A stretch of DNA of 43,855 nt from assembly GCA_026986725.1 (NCBI GenBank), contig JALSOA010000052.1, positions 1 to 43,855 on the forward strand. Reading direction: 5' to 3'. Positions 1-8,261 of the stretch are shown here, piece after piece (the first letter of the stretch is position 1; every line of letters starts with the position of its first letter). This DNA is from Acidobacteriota bacterium (GTDB taxonomy: Bacteria; Acidobacteriota; Holophagae; Thermotomaculales; Thermotomaculaceae). Under the pieces are notes generated by a model, which made no database searches, was not told the DNA's origin, and saw only the letters and a list, made by a program, of their open reading frames with translations. The position numbers were made by a program, and so were the translations under genes.

Positions 1-577
1 GTTCTTTTTCAAGGGCTTTTTCATCAAAATCAACATCCTCAACAATACCTTCTTTATCAAAATCATCCTCAAATAAAGCCTGTTCTCCTGTAACCTCCTG
101 TTCAAGGATCTCTCTGTCAACATCAAGCAAATCCTCTTCAGAAAGGGTAAGATCTCCCTCAAAATCTCCAACATCAGCAAATGTTTCAGAATCAACCTCA
201 GGGATAGATCTCTCTTTCATTGCCATTGAATCGCTTAAAGTTGCAAGTGCATTTTTTAATTCTTCTGATGTAAAAGGCTTCTCAATTATGTAATTAGCCC
301 CCGATGAAAGTATCTGGTCTCTGTTATAATCAAGAAACTTTGGAACCATTGCAATAATCGGACAGTTGTATTTATTTTTTAATTCCTTTAAAGTATCTTC
401 AATTTCAACACCTGCAAGATCAATAGTGATAAAAATATAATCAGCCTTTTGACCTTCATCCCCCCTTAACGGATAAGATGAAAAAAACTTTACTTTGTAA
501 TCAGGATCATCTTTAAATGTCAAATCAATAATCTTATGTATCATTATTGAAGGGTCAATAACAAAAACATTTTTCAT
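1..577 (-). CDS. Receiver-domain (response-regulator-like) protein, partial
   Basis: The frame is open from an ATG at 577 to the left window edge (192 codons visible), so the C-terminus is missing. Residues 1-120 look like a CheY-type receiver fold: an acidic residue at D8, a candidate phospho-acceptor D53 in TIDLAG and the conserved lysine K100 in IIEKPF. Only one acidic residue is present where canonical receivers have two, because D8 is followed by P-S. From about residue 125 the chain becomes a very acidic linker rich in D and E, as in stand-alone receiver adaptors with appended tails. A GGGG ribosome site lies about 6 bases before the ATG, and a good sigma-70-type promoter lies upstream. 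No output domain is visible; one could lie beyond the edge. Function unassigned beyond phospho-signalling. Confidence 0.75.
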   Translation of the reverse strand, partial: MKNVFVIDPSIMIHKIIDLTFKDDPDYKVKFFSSYPLRGDEGQKADYIFITIDLAGVEIEDTLKELKNKYNCPIIAMVPKFLDYNRDQILSSGANYIIEKPFTSEELKNALATLSDSMAMKERSIPEVDSETFADVGDFEGDLTLSEEDLLDVDREILEQEVTGEQALFEDDFDKEGIVEDVDFDEKALEKE

Positions 578-602
578 AATAAACCCCTTATATTTTTTTT
601 TA

Positions 603-631
603 ACAATATCAAGTTTTATTGGAAAAGTCAA
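603..631 (-). promoter_or_regulatory. Sigma-70-type promoter of the receiver-domain gene
   Basis: Read on the minus strand: -35 TTGACT, 17-bp spacer, -10 TATTGT, followed about 26 bases later by the ATG at 577. Spacing and hexamers fit the consensus well. Confidence 0.7.
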
Positions 632-715
632 CATTTTTGTTTGACCCTTTTTACAACAGGAATTAAAAGGAAGCATGGAAAAACATTTAAAAATAAGCCC
701 TGTATTTAAAGTGTA

Positions 716-743
716 CAAAAAAAGGCGGCTAAAAAGCCGCCTT
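716..743 (-). terminator. Rho-independent terminator of citrate synthase
   Basis: On the minus strand AAGGCGGCT, a TTTT loop and AGCCGCCTT form a 9-bp GC-rich stem, followed by a run of T. It lies 25 bases after the citrate synthase stop codon. Confidence 0.9.
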
Positions 744-767
744 AAAGACAGAAAATTTTTATCAAAA

Positions 768-2072
768 TTATTCTGCACCTTCAGCCAGTTCTTTGAGCAT
801 TTTCCTTGTAATGGACTTTGGCCTTTCAATAGGATAACCAAGTGCCCTATCCCAGATTATCTGAGCAGTAATGCCAAGTGCCCTTGAAACCCCAAAGAGA
901 ACTGTATAGAAGTCAAATTCCCTTACACCATAGTAATACTGAAGAACACCTGAATGTGCGTCAACATTCGGCCATGGGTTCTTTGCTTTACCATGTTTTT
1001 TAAGAACTTCAGGCACAACTTCATAGATATTTGAAACTGTTTTAAAAATCGGGTCATCAGGCAGATGCTTCAAAGCAAACTCTCTCTGAGCCGTGTACCT
1101 CGGGTCTGTCTTTCTCAAAACCGCATGACCGTATCCTGGTATTACTCTACCGCTGTTCAATGTATCCCATGCGTACTTTTCAATCTCTTCCTTGGTTGGA
1201 GTTCTTCCACCAAAGTGATCCATTAGGTTGAGTATCCATTTCAGGCATTCCTGATTGGCAAGACCATGAAGAGGACCTGCAAGACCATCCATTGCAGCAG
1301 ATATAGCATAGTAAACATCAGAGAGTGCGGACGCAACAAGGTGCCCTGTATGTGCCGATACATTTCCGCTTTCATGATCCGAGTGAAGAATAAGATAAAG
1401 CCTCATCAAATTTTTGTACTCCGGATTCTCAACACCCATCATGTGAGCAAAGTTTCCACCCCAGTCTTCTTCAGGGTCTGCCGGAATGTGTATGTCCTCT
1501 TTGTACTTTCTTCTGTAAATGTATGCAGCAATCAGTGGAAGCCTTGCAAGTAATCTAATTGAATCCTCAAGCATTGGTTCCCACATCTCATCCTTTTTCA
1601 TCCCCTCATCATATCTCTTCCTGAAGAGAGATTCCCTTTCCATAGCGACAATTGCAGTTGAGAACATTGCCATCGGGTGAGCGTCAGCAGGAAGAGCCCT
1701 TAAAACATCAATTACATATTGAGGAAGGTAAGCATACTTTTTAAATTCCTCTTCAAGGCTTAACACTTCTTCTTTTGTTGGGATCTCTCCTGTCAAAAGA
1801 AGCCACCAGAGTCCAAGGGGATATGGCTCATCATTCTCACCTGGTTTTGGAAGAAGTTTTTGAACCTCCGGGATTGTATAACCTCTGAACCTGATACCCT
1901 CATAAGGATCAAGATAAGATGTGTCGCAGACAAGTACCTTGCAACCTCTCATACCCCCAATGACCTGACCGCATTTAACCTCATCAACCTTTTTGTCCGC
2001 AAGAGCCTTAATAGCCTTCAGATCTTCTCTTTCTTTTGGAATTAACGAGGAAAGTTTTTCCTTTAATAACAT
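768..2072 (-). CDS. gltA: Citrate synthase, eukaryote-like type
   Basis: Condenses acetyl-CoA and oxaloacetate to citrate, the entry step of the TCA cycle, in the cytoplasm. At 434 residues it resembles mitochondrial citrate synthase much more than the usual bacterial hexameric enzyme. Examples are MRGCKVLVCDTSYLDP near residue 41, GLAGPLHGLANQE (catalytic H269), SGRVIPGYGHAVLRKTDPRY (H316) and PWPNVDAHSGVLQYYYG (D371). All three catalytic residues are present. The N-terminus has no obvious leader. The ATG is preceded by GAGAGAGGTG. The gene is monocistronic, with its own promoter and terminator, and is divergent from a membrane iron-sulfur protein. Geobacter is known to carry a similar eukaryote-like enzyme. 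Identification is secure; the evolutionary reading is from recalled family sequences. Confidence 0.96.
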   Translation of the reverse strand: MLLKEKLSSLIPKEREDLKAIKALADKKVDEVKCGQVIGGMRGCKVLVCDTSYLDPYEGIRFRGYTIPEVQKLLPKPGENDEPYPLGLWWLLLTGEIPTKEEVLSLEEEFKKYAYLPQYVIDVLRALPADAHPMAMFSTAIVAMERESLFRKRYDEGMKKDEMWEPMLEDSIRLLARLPLIAAYIYRRKYKEDIHIPADPEEDWGGNFAHMMGVENPEYKNLMRLYLILHSDHESGNVSAHTGHLVASALSDVYYAISAAMDGLAGPLHGLANQECLKWILNLMDHFGGRTPTKEEIEKYAWDTLNSGRVIPGYGHAVLRKTDPRYTAQREFALKHLPDDPIFKTVSNIYEVVPEVLKKHGKAKNPWPNVDAHSGVLQYYYGVREFDFYTVLFGVSRALGITAQIIWDRALGYPIERPKSITRKMLKELAEGAE

Positions 2073-2141
2073 CTTGCACCTCTCTCTATTTTTTTAAGGG
2101 TTAATACCTCATTGACTGGACGCACTTAATTACCAAATTTA

Positions 2142-2168
2142 ATTATACAAAAAAAGAACATATTTCAA
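2142..2168 (-). promoter_or_regulatory. gltA: Candidate promoter of citrate synthase
   Basis: On the minus strand there is a perfect -10 TATAAT (2142-2147) and a -35-like TTGAAA (2163-2168). The 15-bp spacing is short, so the -35 call is weak; the -10 is convincing. Confidence 0.5.
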
Positions 2169-2205
2169 CTAAAAGATTTTTTTCACAAAATTAGAAAACA
2201 TTTTT

Positions 2206-2219
2206 TTGATTATTATCAA
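2206..2219. promoter_or_regulatory. FNR/DNR-type operator, TTGAT-N4-ATCAA
   Basis: TTGATTATTATCAA is an exact match to the FNR-family consensus. Its centre (2212.5) is about 41 bases upstream of the start point predicted from the TAAAAT at 2241, the class II activator position. It lies about 77 bases upstream of the likely citrate synthase start on the other strand. That an oxygen- or NO-responsive CRP/FNR protein binds here is inferred from the motif. Confidence 0.6.
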
Positions 2220-2240
2220 CAAAATAAATGAGAAAAGATG

Positions 2241-2246
2241 TAAAAT
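2241..2246 (+). promoter_or_regulatory. -10 element of polyferredoxin promoter
   Basis: TAAAAT with no good -35, but with the FNR-type box replacing it at about -41. This layout is typical of an activator-dependent promoter. The predicted start near 2253 is just upstream of the ribosome site. Confidence 0.45.
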
Positions 2247-2265
2247 CTGGTATGAGGGAGGGGAT

Positions 2266-3609
2266 ATGGAAATTAAAAAAAACTTTCTTGAAAGGTTTAA
2301 ACTGTTCGTCATATCGTTACCTGTTATTCTTTCTTTTATTATCCTATCTGCACATTTTTCAAGACACAATTTAATTGAATTAACTTACTTTACGATAACC
2401 TTTCCTTTGATCTTGCTTGTCAAAAAGGAATGGGTTAAAAAAGTAACCCAGTTTTTTTTAGTGGCAGGTTTTTTTGAATGGATAAGAACCACATACATTC
2501 TGACAGAGATGAGGATTGAGAGCAATAGGCCCTTTTTAAGAATGATAATTATACTTTCAGCCGTTGCCATTTTCACAATAAGTTCCACCCTTACCTTTAA
2601 CACAAAAACATTAAAAGAAAGGTATAGTAAACAAAAAAATACATCAACCATATCATTCTTTTCTTTTGTCCTCACAGGAATTGTTCTTTTTATTGCCAAT
2701 GTAAAGAGTCCTGTGAGAATCCTTCTTTTAGACAGATTTTTTTACGGTACTGGAGGGATTGAGGTCCTCATTCTTTCCACATATTCAGCATTTGTGGTTG
2801 AATGGCTTTTTAACACAAAGAAGATTGACAGGGTAAGAAGCAACCTGTGGCTTTTATTTTCATCTGTTTTCTTCCTTCAATTGGTAGTGGGGTTGCTGTT
2901 TTCGGAAAGATTTCTCATGACTGGCAAATTGCATCTCCCAGTACCTGCCATGATAGTGGCAGGACCGATATACAGGGGGTACGGTTTTTTTATGCCTATA
3001 CTTCTGGCAATCACCATACTATTCGTGGGTCCAGCATGGTGCTCGTATCTGTGCTATATAGGGGCATGGGACAATTTAATGGCAAGGAAAAAGAAGATAC
3101 CAGATTCATTTTCAAAGAAGTATAGAATTATTCAGGTTATTATGCTTTTTTTAGTTGCAATAACAGCATTGGTCTTTAAAAGAGCGGGGGTGAACTGGCT
3201 AATTGCCTCAATAGCAGGGGGACTTTTCGGAATTATTGGAGCAGGAATTATGGTTTTTATCTCAAGAAAAAGGGGTCTACTCGTACATTGCACAACCTAT
3301 TGTCCCATAGGGATAGTTACCACCACACTCGGTAAGATCAATCCTTTTAGAGTTAAGATAAACAGAAACACCTGTACAAACTGTATGGCATGCACATTTG
3401 CATGCAGATACAATTCCCTCACTCCTCAAGATGTTAAAAATGGGAAAGCGGGTTTTTTCTGTACACTTTGTGGAGATTGCCTGACAGCCTGCCCTCATTC
3501 CTCAATTGAATATGCTTTTTATTCAAAATCATCCCTTATGGCAAGAAAGATTTTTTTTGTTCTAATTGCCGTTTTTCATGCTGTTTTCCTGGGGGTTGCA
3601 AGAATTTAA
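2266..3609 (+). CDS. Membrane-bound 4Fe-4S polyferredoxin (NapH/NosR-like)
   Basis: 447 residues from the ATG at 2266, chosen because GAGGGAGGGG lies directly upstream; a start at 2206 would fall inside the FNR box. The first 330 residues hold many hydrophobic segments. Membrane-proximal cysteine pairs occur at C259-x3-C263 and C342-x3-C346-P, as in NosR/NapH/CcoG-type proteins. Two ferredoxin sites follow: C370-x2-C373-x2-C376-x3-C380 and C399-x2-C402-x2-C405-x3-C409-P. A last hydrophobic helix ends the protein. The likely role is electron transfer between the quinone pool or membrane and an unidentified partner. The FNR-type box suggests induction when oxygen is low. No partner reductase is adjacent, so the pathway is unknown. 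Confidence 0.75.
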   Translation: MEIKKNFLERFKLFVISLPVILSFIILSAHFSRHNLIELTYFTITFPLILLVKKEWVKKVTQFFLVAGFFEWIRTTYILTEMRIESNRPFLRMIIILSAVAIFTISSTLTFNTKTLKERYSKQKNTSTISFFSFVLTGIVLFIANVKSPVRILLLDRFFYGTGGIEVLILSTYSAFVVEWLFNTKKIDRVRSNLWLLFSSVFFLQLVVGLLFSERFLMTGKLHLPVPAMIVAGPIYRGYGFFMPILLAITILFVGPAWCSYLCYIGAWDNLMARKKKIPDSFSKKYRIIQVIMLFLVAITALVFKRAGVNWLIASIAGGLFGIIGAGIMVFISRKRGLLVHCTTYCPIGIVTTTLGKINPFRVKINRNTCTNCMACTFACRYNSLTPQDVKNGKAGFFCTLCGDCLTACPHSSIEYAFYSKSSLMARKIFFVLIAVFHAVFLGVARI

Positions 3610-3610
3610 G

Positions 3611-5767
3611 TCAAACGGGAAGTTCAATTACAAATGTTGTTCCTTTCGGGAAATTATCTTTCACAAACACATGACCATTGTGTGCCTGGACAATGTTTCT
3701 CACAATTGCAAGCCCCAAACCATCGCCCTTTGGCTTTGTGGAGAAATAGGGAATAAAGATCTTTTCTTTCAATGTTTCAGGGATACCCTGCCCTGTATCT
3801 GATACTTCGATGTTCACCTTCCTGCCTGATGCAAAATAAATGGTTTTAACGGTAATTACACCTCCTCCCTCCGATTCAACCGCATTCAAAGCATTTTTCA
3901 ATATGTTTATCAAAGCCCTTTTCATGAGTTTTTTATCAAGTTGAAGTTCAGGCACATTTTCAGCAAACATCTTTTTTACTTGAATGTTTTCAGGGAGAGA
4001 AGAAAAAAGAGAAAGTACCTCTTCAAGTAGCATGTTGAGGTCAATAGGCTCAAGCTCAGGGGGGGGCATTTTTGCATACCTTGAGAAATTCTCAATAAGA
4101 TACTGCATCTCATTTATTTCTTCAATCATTGGCTTTACACTCTCAAGAACAATATCTTTTAGATTGGAAGAATCCTGCTCTGCTCTTCTTTTTATCCTTT
4201 CAGCAGAAAGTTTAATCGGAGTTAGTGGGTTTTTTAGTTCGTGCACTATCCTTCTCACCGCCTCCTTCCATGCTATCATTTTCTGTGCCTGTTCAAGTTC
4301 AGTAACATCCTCAATTATCACCAGATATCCAATTTCTTTGGAATAGGTGTCTTTCATAAGCACAAAGCTTATCTCTGCACTTATGCTTTCCTCTGATGTG
4401 CTAAATGTTGTATGTTTTTTTTCAAAATGCTCGCCGCTTTTAATCATTGATTCAATAACCTGCATTATGTATTTACCTGCTCCGGACCCTTTTGCAATTG
4501 CAGCAAAAGACACTCCCTCAGGCACTTCATTTTTAACTCCAAGCAAATTCTTTGCAAAATTGTTTATGGCAAGAACATGGCCATAGCGCCTCAAAGCTAT
4601 GACTCCAACAGGAAGACTATCAAGGACTGTTAAAAAAAATTGTTTCTTCTCCTTTAAAGTGTTGTTCAAACCTTCAAGTTCAACCGTTCTTAACTTGATC
4701 TCCTGATTGTGCATCCTCAATACATCAAGCATTCTGTTAAAGGATTCAAGAAGTTTTGCAAATTCGTCATTCCCCTTAACTTCAACCGTAAAATCAAAAT
4801 CATTGTTAGCAACCTGTTCCATGGCAAAAACGAGTTTGTTGAAATTAGACAGTAACATATCGGTAAATTTTATCCCCCCCCAGAGCCCTGCAAAAATTGA
4901 CATAAAACCTATCAAAAGAAGGGATGTTATATTAAACATCTTTAATGAATATATATCCTTCACCACAGCAGAAAACCTCTTATACCTTGTTAAAATAAAA
5001 TGCAATTGAGAAGACAGATTCTGGATAACCAGTTTCCCACCAACCACAAAATACCTGTCGTTTAACTCCCCTATTGGAACTATGGTTCCAAACCTTATGT
5101 ACATACCTGTTGGCAACTGCTCAATAAAAGAAAAGGTGTTTTTTCTAAAAAATTCAGGGTGGTTCATGGAAATTGCTCTCAAATCATTTAAAGGTAACCC
5201 CTTTTTCTTAACCATACACAGCAGATTCTCTTCCCTGTAAACTTCAAGGGAAGACAGATTGTATCTTTTTATTTCCTTTTCAAGGAAAGTTCTCAATTTC
5301 TTTTTGTCTTTAATGACATTGGAGTATAATTCATCTCCAACATTCTTAGTGAAATAAGCAGTGTCTAATGCCAGTTTTTGTTGATAGTTTTCAGCAATAT
5401 TCTTAGCACCTTTATAAACATCAATAAGGTCTGGATTATGCCAGGTGTTCATTATTTTATATATGATAAATGTTGACATTAAAAGAATAATCAAAGAGGG
5501 AATAACAACAAGAACCACACTCATTAAGATAAATTTCGTTCTTATTTTAAGGGTATAAAGACCTGTTTTTCTTCCTTCAAGGTAGGGTTTTATTATCCTT
5601 CTGATAGGAATAAACAGTAGAATTAAAACAAGTATAACATTGATGATCCCAACTATGTTTAATATGATATTCGGGTTCTCGAGGAAGTTTAAGTCTGTTT
5701 TTAAAAAAAGACTTACCATTAAAATTAGAAAAAATATCAGAGCAATGCTAAAGTACCTTTTTTTCAT
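3611..5767 (-). CDS. Membrane sensor histidine kinase, NtrY-like
   Basis: 718 residues. Two N-terminal hydrophobic hairpins (about 5-55 and 75-105) are followed by an extracytoplasmic sensor region to about 275 and another membrane helix near 279-298. HAMP (about 300-352), PAS (about 372-490), HisKA with phospho-acceptor H509 in RRIVHELKNPLTPIKL, and an HATPase domain with N-box NILKNALNAV, DTGQGIP (D657) and GDGLGLAI complete it. The double membrane region plus HAMP-PAS-HisKA order is the NtrY layout. No NtrX-like regulator is adjacent, so it is an orphan kinase here. It starts 15 bases after the proline dehydrogenase stop and is probably cotranscribed, but its own ribosome site is weak. Its 3' end converges with the polyferredoxin with one base between them. 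Confidence 0.88.
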   Translation of the reverse strand: MKKRYFSIALIFFLILMVSLFLKTDLNFLENPNIILNIVGIINVILVLILLFIPIRRIIKPYLEGRKTGLYTLKIRTKFILMSVVLVVIPSLIILLMSTFIIYKIMNTWHNPDLIDVYKGAKNIAENYQQKLALDTAYFTKNVGDELYSNVIKDKKKLRTFLEKEIKRYNLSSLEVYREENLLCMVKKKGLPLNDLRAISMNHPEFFRKNTFSFIEQLPTGMYIRFGTIVPIGELNDRYFVVGGKLVIQNLSSQLHFILTRYKRFSAVVKDIYSLKMFNITSLLLIGFMSIFAGLWGGIKFTDMLLSNFNKLVFAMEQVANNDFDFTVEVKGNDEFAKLLESFNRMLDVLRMHNQEIKLRTVELEGLNNTLKEKKQFFLTVLDSLPVGVIALRRYGHVLAINNFAKNLLGVKNEVPEGVSFAAIAKGSGAGKYIMQVIESMIKSGEHFEKKHTTFSTSEESISAEISFVLMKDTYSKEIGYLVIIEDVTELEQAQKMIAWKEAVRRIVHELKNPLTPIKLSAERIKRRAEQDSSNLKDIVLESVKPMIEEINEMQYLIENFSRYAKMPPPELEPIDLNMLLEEVLSLFSSLPENIQVKKMFAENVPELQLDKKLMKRALINILKNALNAVESEGGGVITVKTIYFASGRKVNIEVSDTGQGIPETLKEKIFIPYFSTKPKGDGLGLAIVRNIVQAHNGHVFVKDNFPKGTTFVIELPV

Positions 5768-5782
5768 AAACCAAATTATATC

Positions 5783-6712
5783 TTATCTTCCAGTTGTCTT
5801 TCCAAAAAGATTTTTTATCACATAGGCTCCCATCATGGGGTTTGCTGCAAGCCTTCTTTTACAATAGGCTATTGCATACTTCCACTTTTCTGCAAAAGGC
5901 ACATAAAGTCTCATTATGTTTCCCCTCTCAATTATCTTTCTCTGCATTTTGTCCCTCGGCACCCCCATTAACATCTGAAACTCATACCTCTCTTTAGGGA
6001 TATTGTTTTTGTCAAGGTATTCAATACATCTTTCAATAAGTTTTTCATCATGGGTTGCAATCTCAGGATAATGGCCCCTTTCAATGAGAAGAACCATATA
6101 TTCAAACAATTTCTCTTTCATCTTTCTTTTATCCTGAATAGCAACCTCTGGCGGCTCTTTGTAAATGCCTATGCAGGTTCTTATTTTACACATTTTATTA
6201 GCAGGGAGTTCAAGAATATCTTTTTTCGTTCTATAAAGCCTTGATTGCAAAACAGTTCCAACATTCTCAAACTCATCCCTCAACGCCTTAAAAATCCTTA
6301 AGGTGAGATCTGTAAACGGGTGATTCTCCATATCTATCGTTACATGGATGCTATAAGCATTTGCCCTCTCAACTATCCCCTTTATGTTTTCATAACAAAA
6401 ATCCTCTCCATATATAATTCCATTCTCCCTGTAAACACCAAGTTGTGTGGGTTTTAGAGAAATACTTGCAAATTCCTGTTTTCCCAATTTCTCAATGAGC
6501 TCATAATATATCTGCACATTCTTTTCTATTTCATCTTTCTCCTTTATTTCTTCCCCAAGAAGGTCTATTGTTGAATAAAGCCTTTTTTCATGGTAAAGCC
6601 TTTTTGCAGTATCTATTCCACTATCTACCCCCTGACCTGCCACATAAGGTCTTGCAAAAACTTTAACAAGCGGGGAAGGCATTGAATTAATCATTACCTC
6701 TTTAAATCCCAT
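5783..6712 (-). CDS. Proline dehydrogenase (monofunctional, FAD-dependent)
   Basis: Oxidises L-proline to pyrroline-5-carboxylate and passes electrons to FAD and the quinone pool. The 309-residue TIM-barrel matches short PutB/Thermus-type enzymes: SLKPTQLG near residue 85, IDMENHPFTD, VLQSRLYRT, and the substrate-binding LYVPFAEKWKYAIAYCKRRL (R286/R287). I start at the ATG at 6712 because TTGAGGGAG lies 6 bases upstream. The longer TTG start at 6754 lies upstream of the promoter -10, so it would not be on the mRNA. No P5C dehydrogenase is in the window. The divergent Na+/solute symporter may supply its substrate, which is inferred from position only. Confidence 0.9.
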   Translation of the reverse strand: MGFKEVMINSMPSPLVKVFARPYVAGQGVDSGIDTAKRLYHEKRLYSTIDLLGEEIKEKDEIEKNVQIYYELIEKLGKQEFASISLKPTQLGVYRENGIIYGEDFCYENIKGIVERANAYSIHVTIDMENHPFTDLTLRIFKALRDEFENVGTVLQSRLYRTKKDILELPANKMCKIRTCIGIYKEPPEVAIQDKRKMKEKLFEYMVLLIERGHYPEIATHDEKLIERCIEYLDKNNIPKERYEFQMLMGVPRDKMQRKIIERGNIMRLYVPFAEKWKYAIAYCKRRLAANPMMGAYVIKNLFGKTTGR

Positions 6713-6743
6713 ACTTAACTCCCTCAACAACTTTTCATTTTTG

Positions 6744-6773
6744 ATTATATACAAAAAAAATAAATAAAAGTAA
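6744..6773 (-). promoter_or_regulatory. Promoter of proline dehydrogenase operon
   Basis: Minus strand: -35-like TTACTT, 18-bp spacer, -10 TATAAT (6744-6749). The start point predicted near 6737 leaves a short leader holding the GAGGGAG site before the ATG at 6712. Confidence 0.55.
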
Positions 6774-6804
6774 TTTTTTAAATATTCTTAAAAATCAAAT
6801 GGGT

Positions 6805-6832
6805 TTGACTAAACTAAAATCCCTCTTATAAT
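6805..6832 (+). promoter_or_regulatory. Promoter of symporter gene, near-leaderless
   Basis: TTGACT, 16-bp spacer, TATAAT. The -10 ends only 7 bases before the ATG at 6840, so transcription should begin at or within 2-3 bases of the start codon. No ribosome site precedes the ATG. Confidence 0.75.
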
Positions 6833-6839
6833 TAAGAGC

Positions 6840-8204
6840 ATGAAATCTGTATTTTTATCGGTTTTCTTCATTTACTCAATCGTTGTAATTGTTTTTTCAT
6901 TCTTTTCAAGGAGAAAAGGGGAAACAACTGAATCCTTCTGGACTGATAACAGACAGGTAAGCGGGTTAAAGTCAGGCATCTCCCTTTCAGCAACCTTTAT
7001 GTCCATAAGCTGGTCGGTTGCTTACGGGATAGAGGTTTTTTTGAACTATGGAAAAGGCGGTTTTTATGTCCTTGCCCTCCCCTGGCTTATTGTTCTTGGC
7101 ATATTTTTTATCTTTGCACCAACATTAAGGGATATCCCTGTATTTTCCCAGCCTGAACTTATAAGGGAGAGGTTCGGGAGAAAGGCTGCCTTATTTTCTG
7201 CCATTCCCATTCTCATTGTTTTTATTATATGGGCAGGGGCTGAGCTTTCGGTTGCATCAAAGATTATTTCAAGAGCCACAGAGCTTAATTACACCATAAT
7301 TCTTATCTTCTCGGTTTTAACCATTGCAATTTATATGTCTTTAAGCGGGGTTGAGGCTGTTATTGTTACCGATGTTATACAGTACACCTTAATCGCTGTT
7401 TTTTTCTTTATACTCCTTTTTGCAGGGGCAACTTCCAGCATTAACAGTGTAAATGTTTTAACAGGCTCTGACACAAAGGTTAATCCGTTTTTTATCTTTT
7501 TAACCCTGCTTGCATATCTACCCGGCTGGCTTGTTGAAACGGATATCTGGATAAGGCTTCAGGTTACAAAAAACGGGAAAGAGGCGAGAAAGGCAATGGG
7601 GGTTGCATTTTTGAATGCATTGCTTTTTGTTTTTCTCCTTCCGATGGCTGTTGCTTGCTTTGTCCCGGAGAATATAAAATCGGGGGAAAAGGCTGTTTTT
7701 TTTCTCCTTTCTCTTTTGAAAAACAAGTTTGTTCTCTCACTTGCAGCAATAGGGCTTGTTGCGGCATCAATGTCAACCATTGATACCTGCCTCAATGTTG
7801 CGGCAATGACTGTATCTTACGATTTAAAGAAGGAAAAGACAAAACTCTTCAATATTGCCTCAATCTGGATTGTTTCAATTTTTGCAACACTTTCAGCAGT
7901 TTACTTCAACTCATTGAAAGACGCATTTTACCTTTCAAGCGGTATCTTTTCAACAACCCTATTTATCCCGGTTATTGCAGCTTATTCAAAGAAAAACCTT
8001 AAAAAAGGGGTTATTGCAGTGCTCACACTCTCCCCTTTTGCAACAATTGTTTTTTATATGCTTGAAAAGGAAGGGTTTTTAAATATCCCCAATGCAAACG
8101 GAATAGGCTACATTCTCATTTCCATGCTTTTCTCTTTAACAATATTTTTGCTTTTTTCAGGAAAAGAATTTTTTTCAAAACATAAACAGATTTCAGAAAC
8201 TTAA
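6840..8204 (+). CDS. Sodium:solute symporter family transporter
   Basis: 454 residues with about 13 hydrophobic segments along its length. The region after TM1 (ESFWTDNRQVSGLKSGISLS, then ATFMSISWSV) and the TM8-9 segment AAIGLVAASMSTIDTCLN match the SSS (SLC5) family of Na+-coupled permeases for proline, pantothenate, acetate or sugars. It sits head-to-head with proline dehydrogenase, which makes proline or another amino acid a reasonable guess, but specificity cannot be read from sequence. The ATG at 6840 is kept because a later start would remove TM1, even though there is no ribosome site; the promoter position implies a leaderless or near-leaderless message. Confidence 0.85.
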   Translation: MKSVFLSVFFIYSIVVIVFSFFSRRKGETTESFWTDNRQVSGLKSGISLSATFMSISWSVAYGIEVFLNYGKGGFYVLALPWLIVLGIFFIFAPTLRDIPVFSQPELIRERFGRKAALFSAIPILIVFIIWAGAELSVASKIISRATELNYTIILIFSVLTIAIYMSLSGVEAVIVTDVIQYTLIAVFFFILLFAGATSSINSVNVLTGSDTKVNPFFIFLTLLAYLPGWLVETDIWIRLQVTKNGKEARKAMGVAFLNALLFVFLLPMAVACFVPENIKSGEKAVFFLLSLLKNKFVLSLAAIGLVAASMSTIDTCLNVAAMTVSYDLKKEKTKLFNIASIWIVSIFATLSAVYFNSLKDAFYLSSGIFSTTLFIPVIAAYSKKNLKKGVIAVLTLSPFATIVFYMLEKEGFLNIPNANGIGYILISMLFSLTIFLLFSGKEFFSKHKQISET

Positions 8205-8229
8205 TAATCAGGCGGCCATTCTCCATTTC

Positions 8230-8238
8230 TGGTATAAT
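8230..8238 (+). promoter_or_regulatory. Extended -10 promoter of rlmI-like operon
   Basis: TGGTATAAT is an extended -10 (TGn-TATAAT) about 24 bases before the ATG, with a strong AAAGGGGG ribosome site between. No recognisable -35, which extended -10 promoters tolerate. Confidence 0.5.
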
Positions 8239-8261
8239 CTTTTTAAAGGAAAAGGGGGATT

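Noticed and set aside
675-887. Plus-strand frame of 70 codons
   Set aside because: It runs through the citrate synthase terminator hairpin and the antisense of that gene; no ribosome site.
6713-6754. TTG at 6754 as start of proline dehydrogenase
   Set aside because: It lies upstream of the promoter -10, while the ATG at 6712 has a good ribosome site and gives the usual length.
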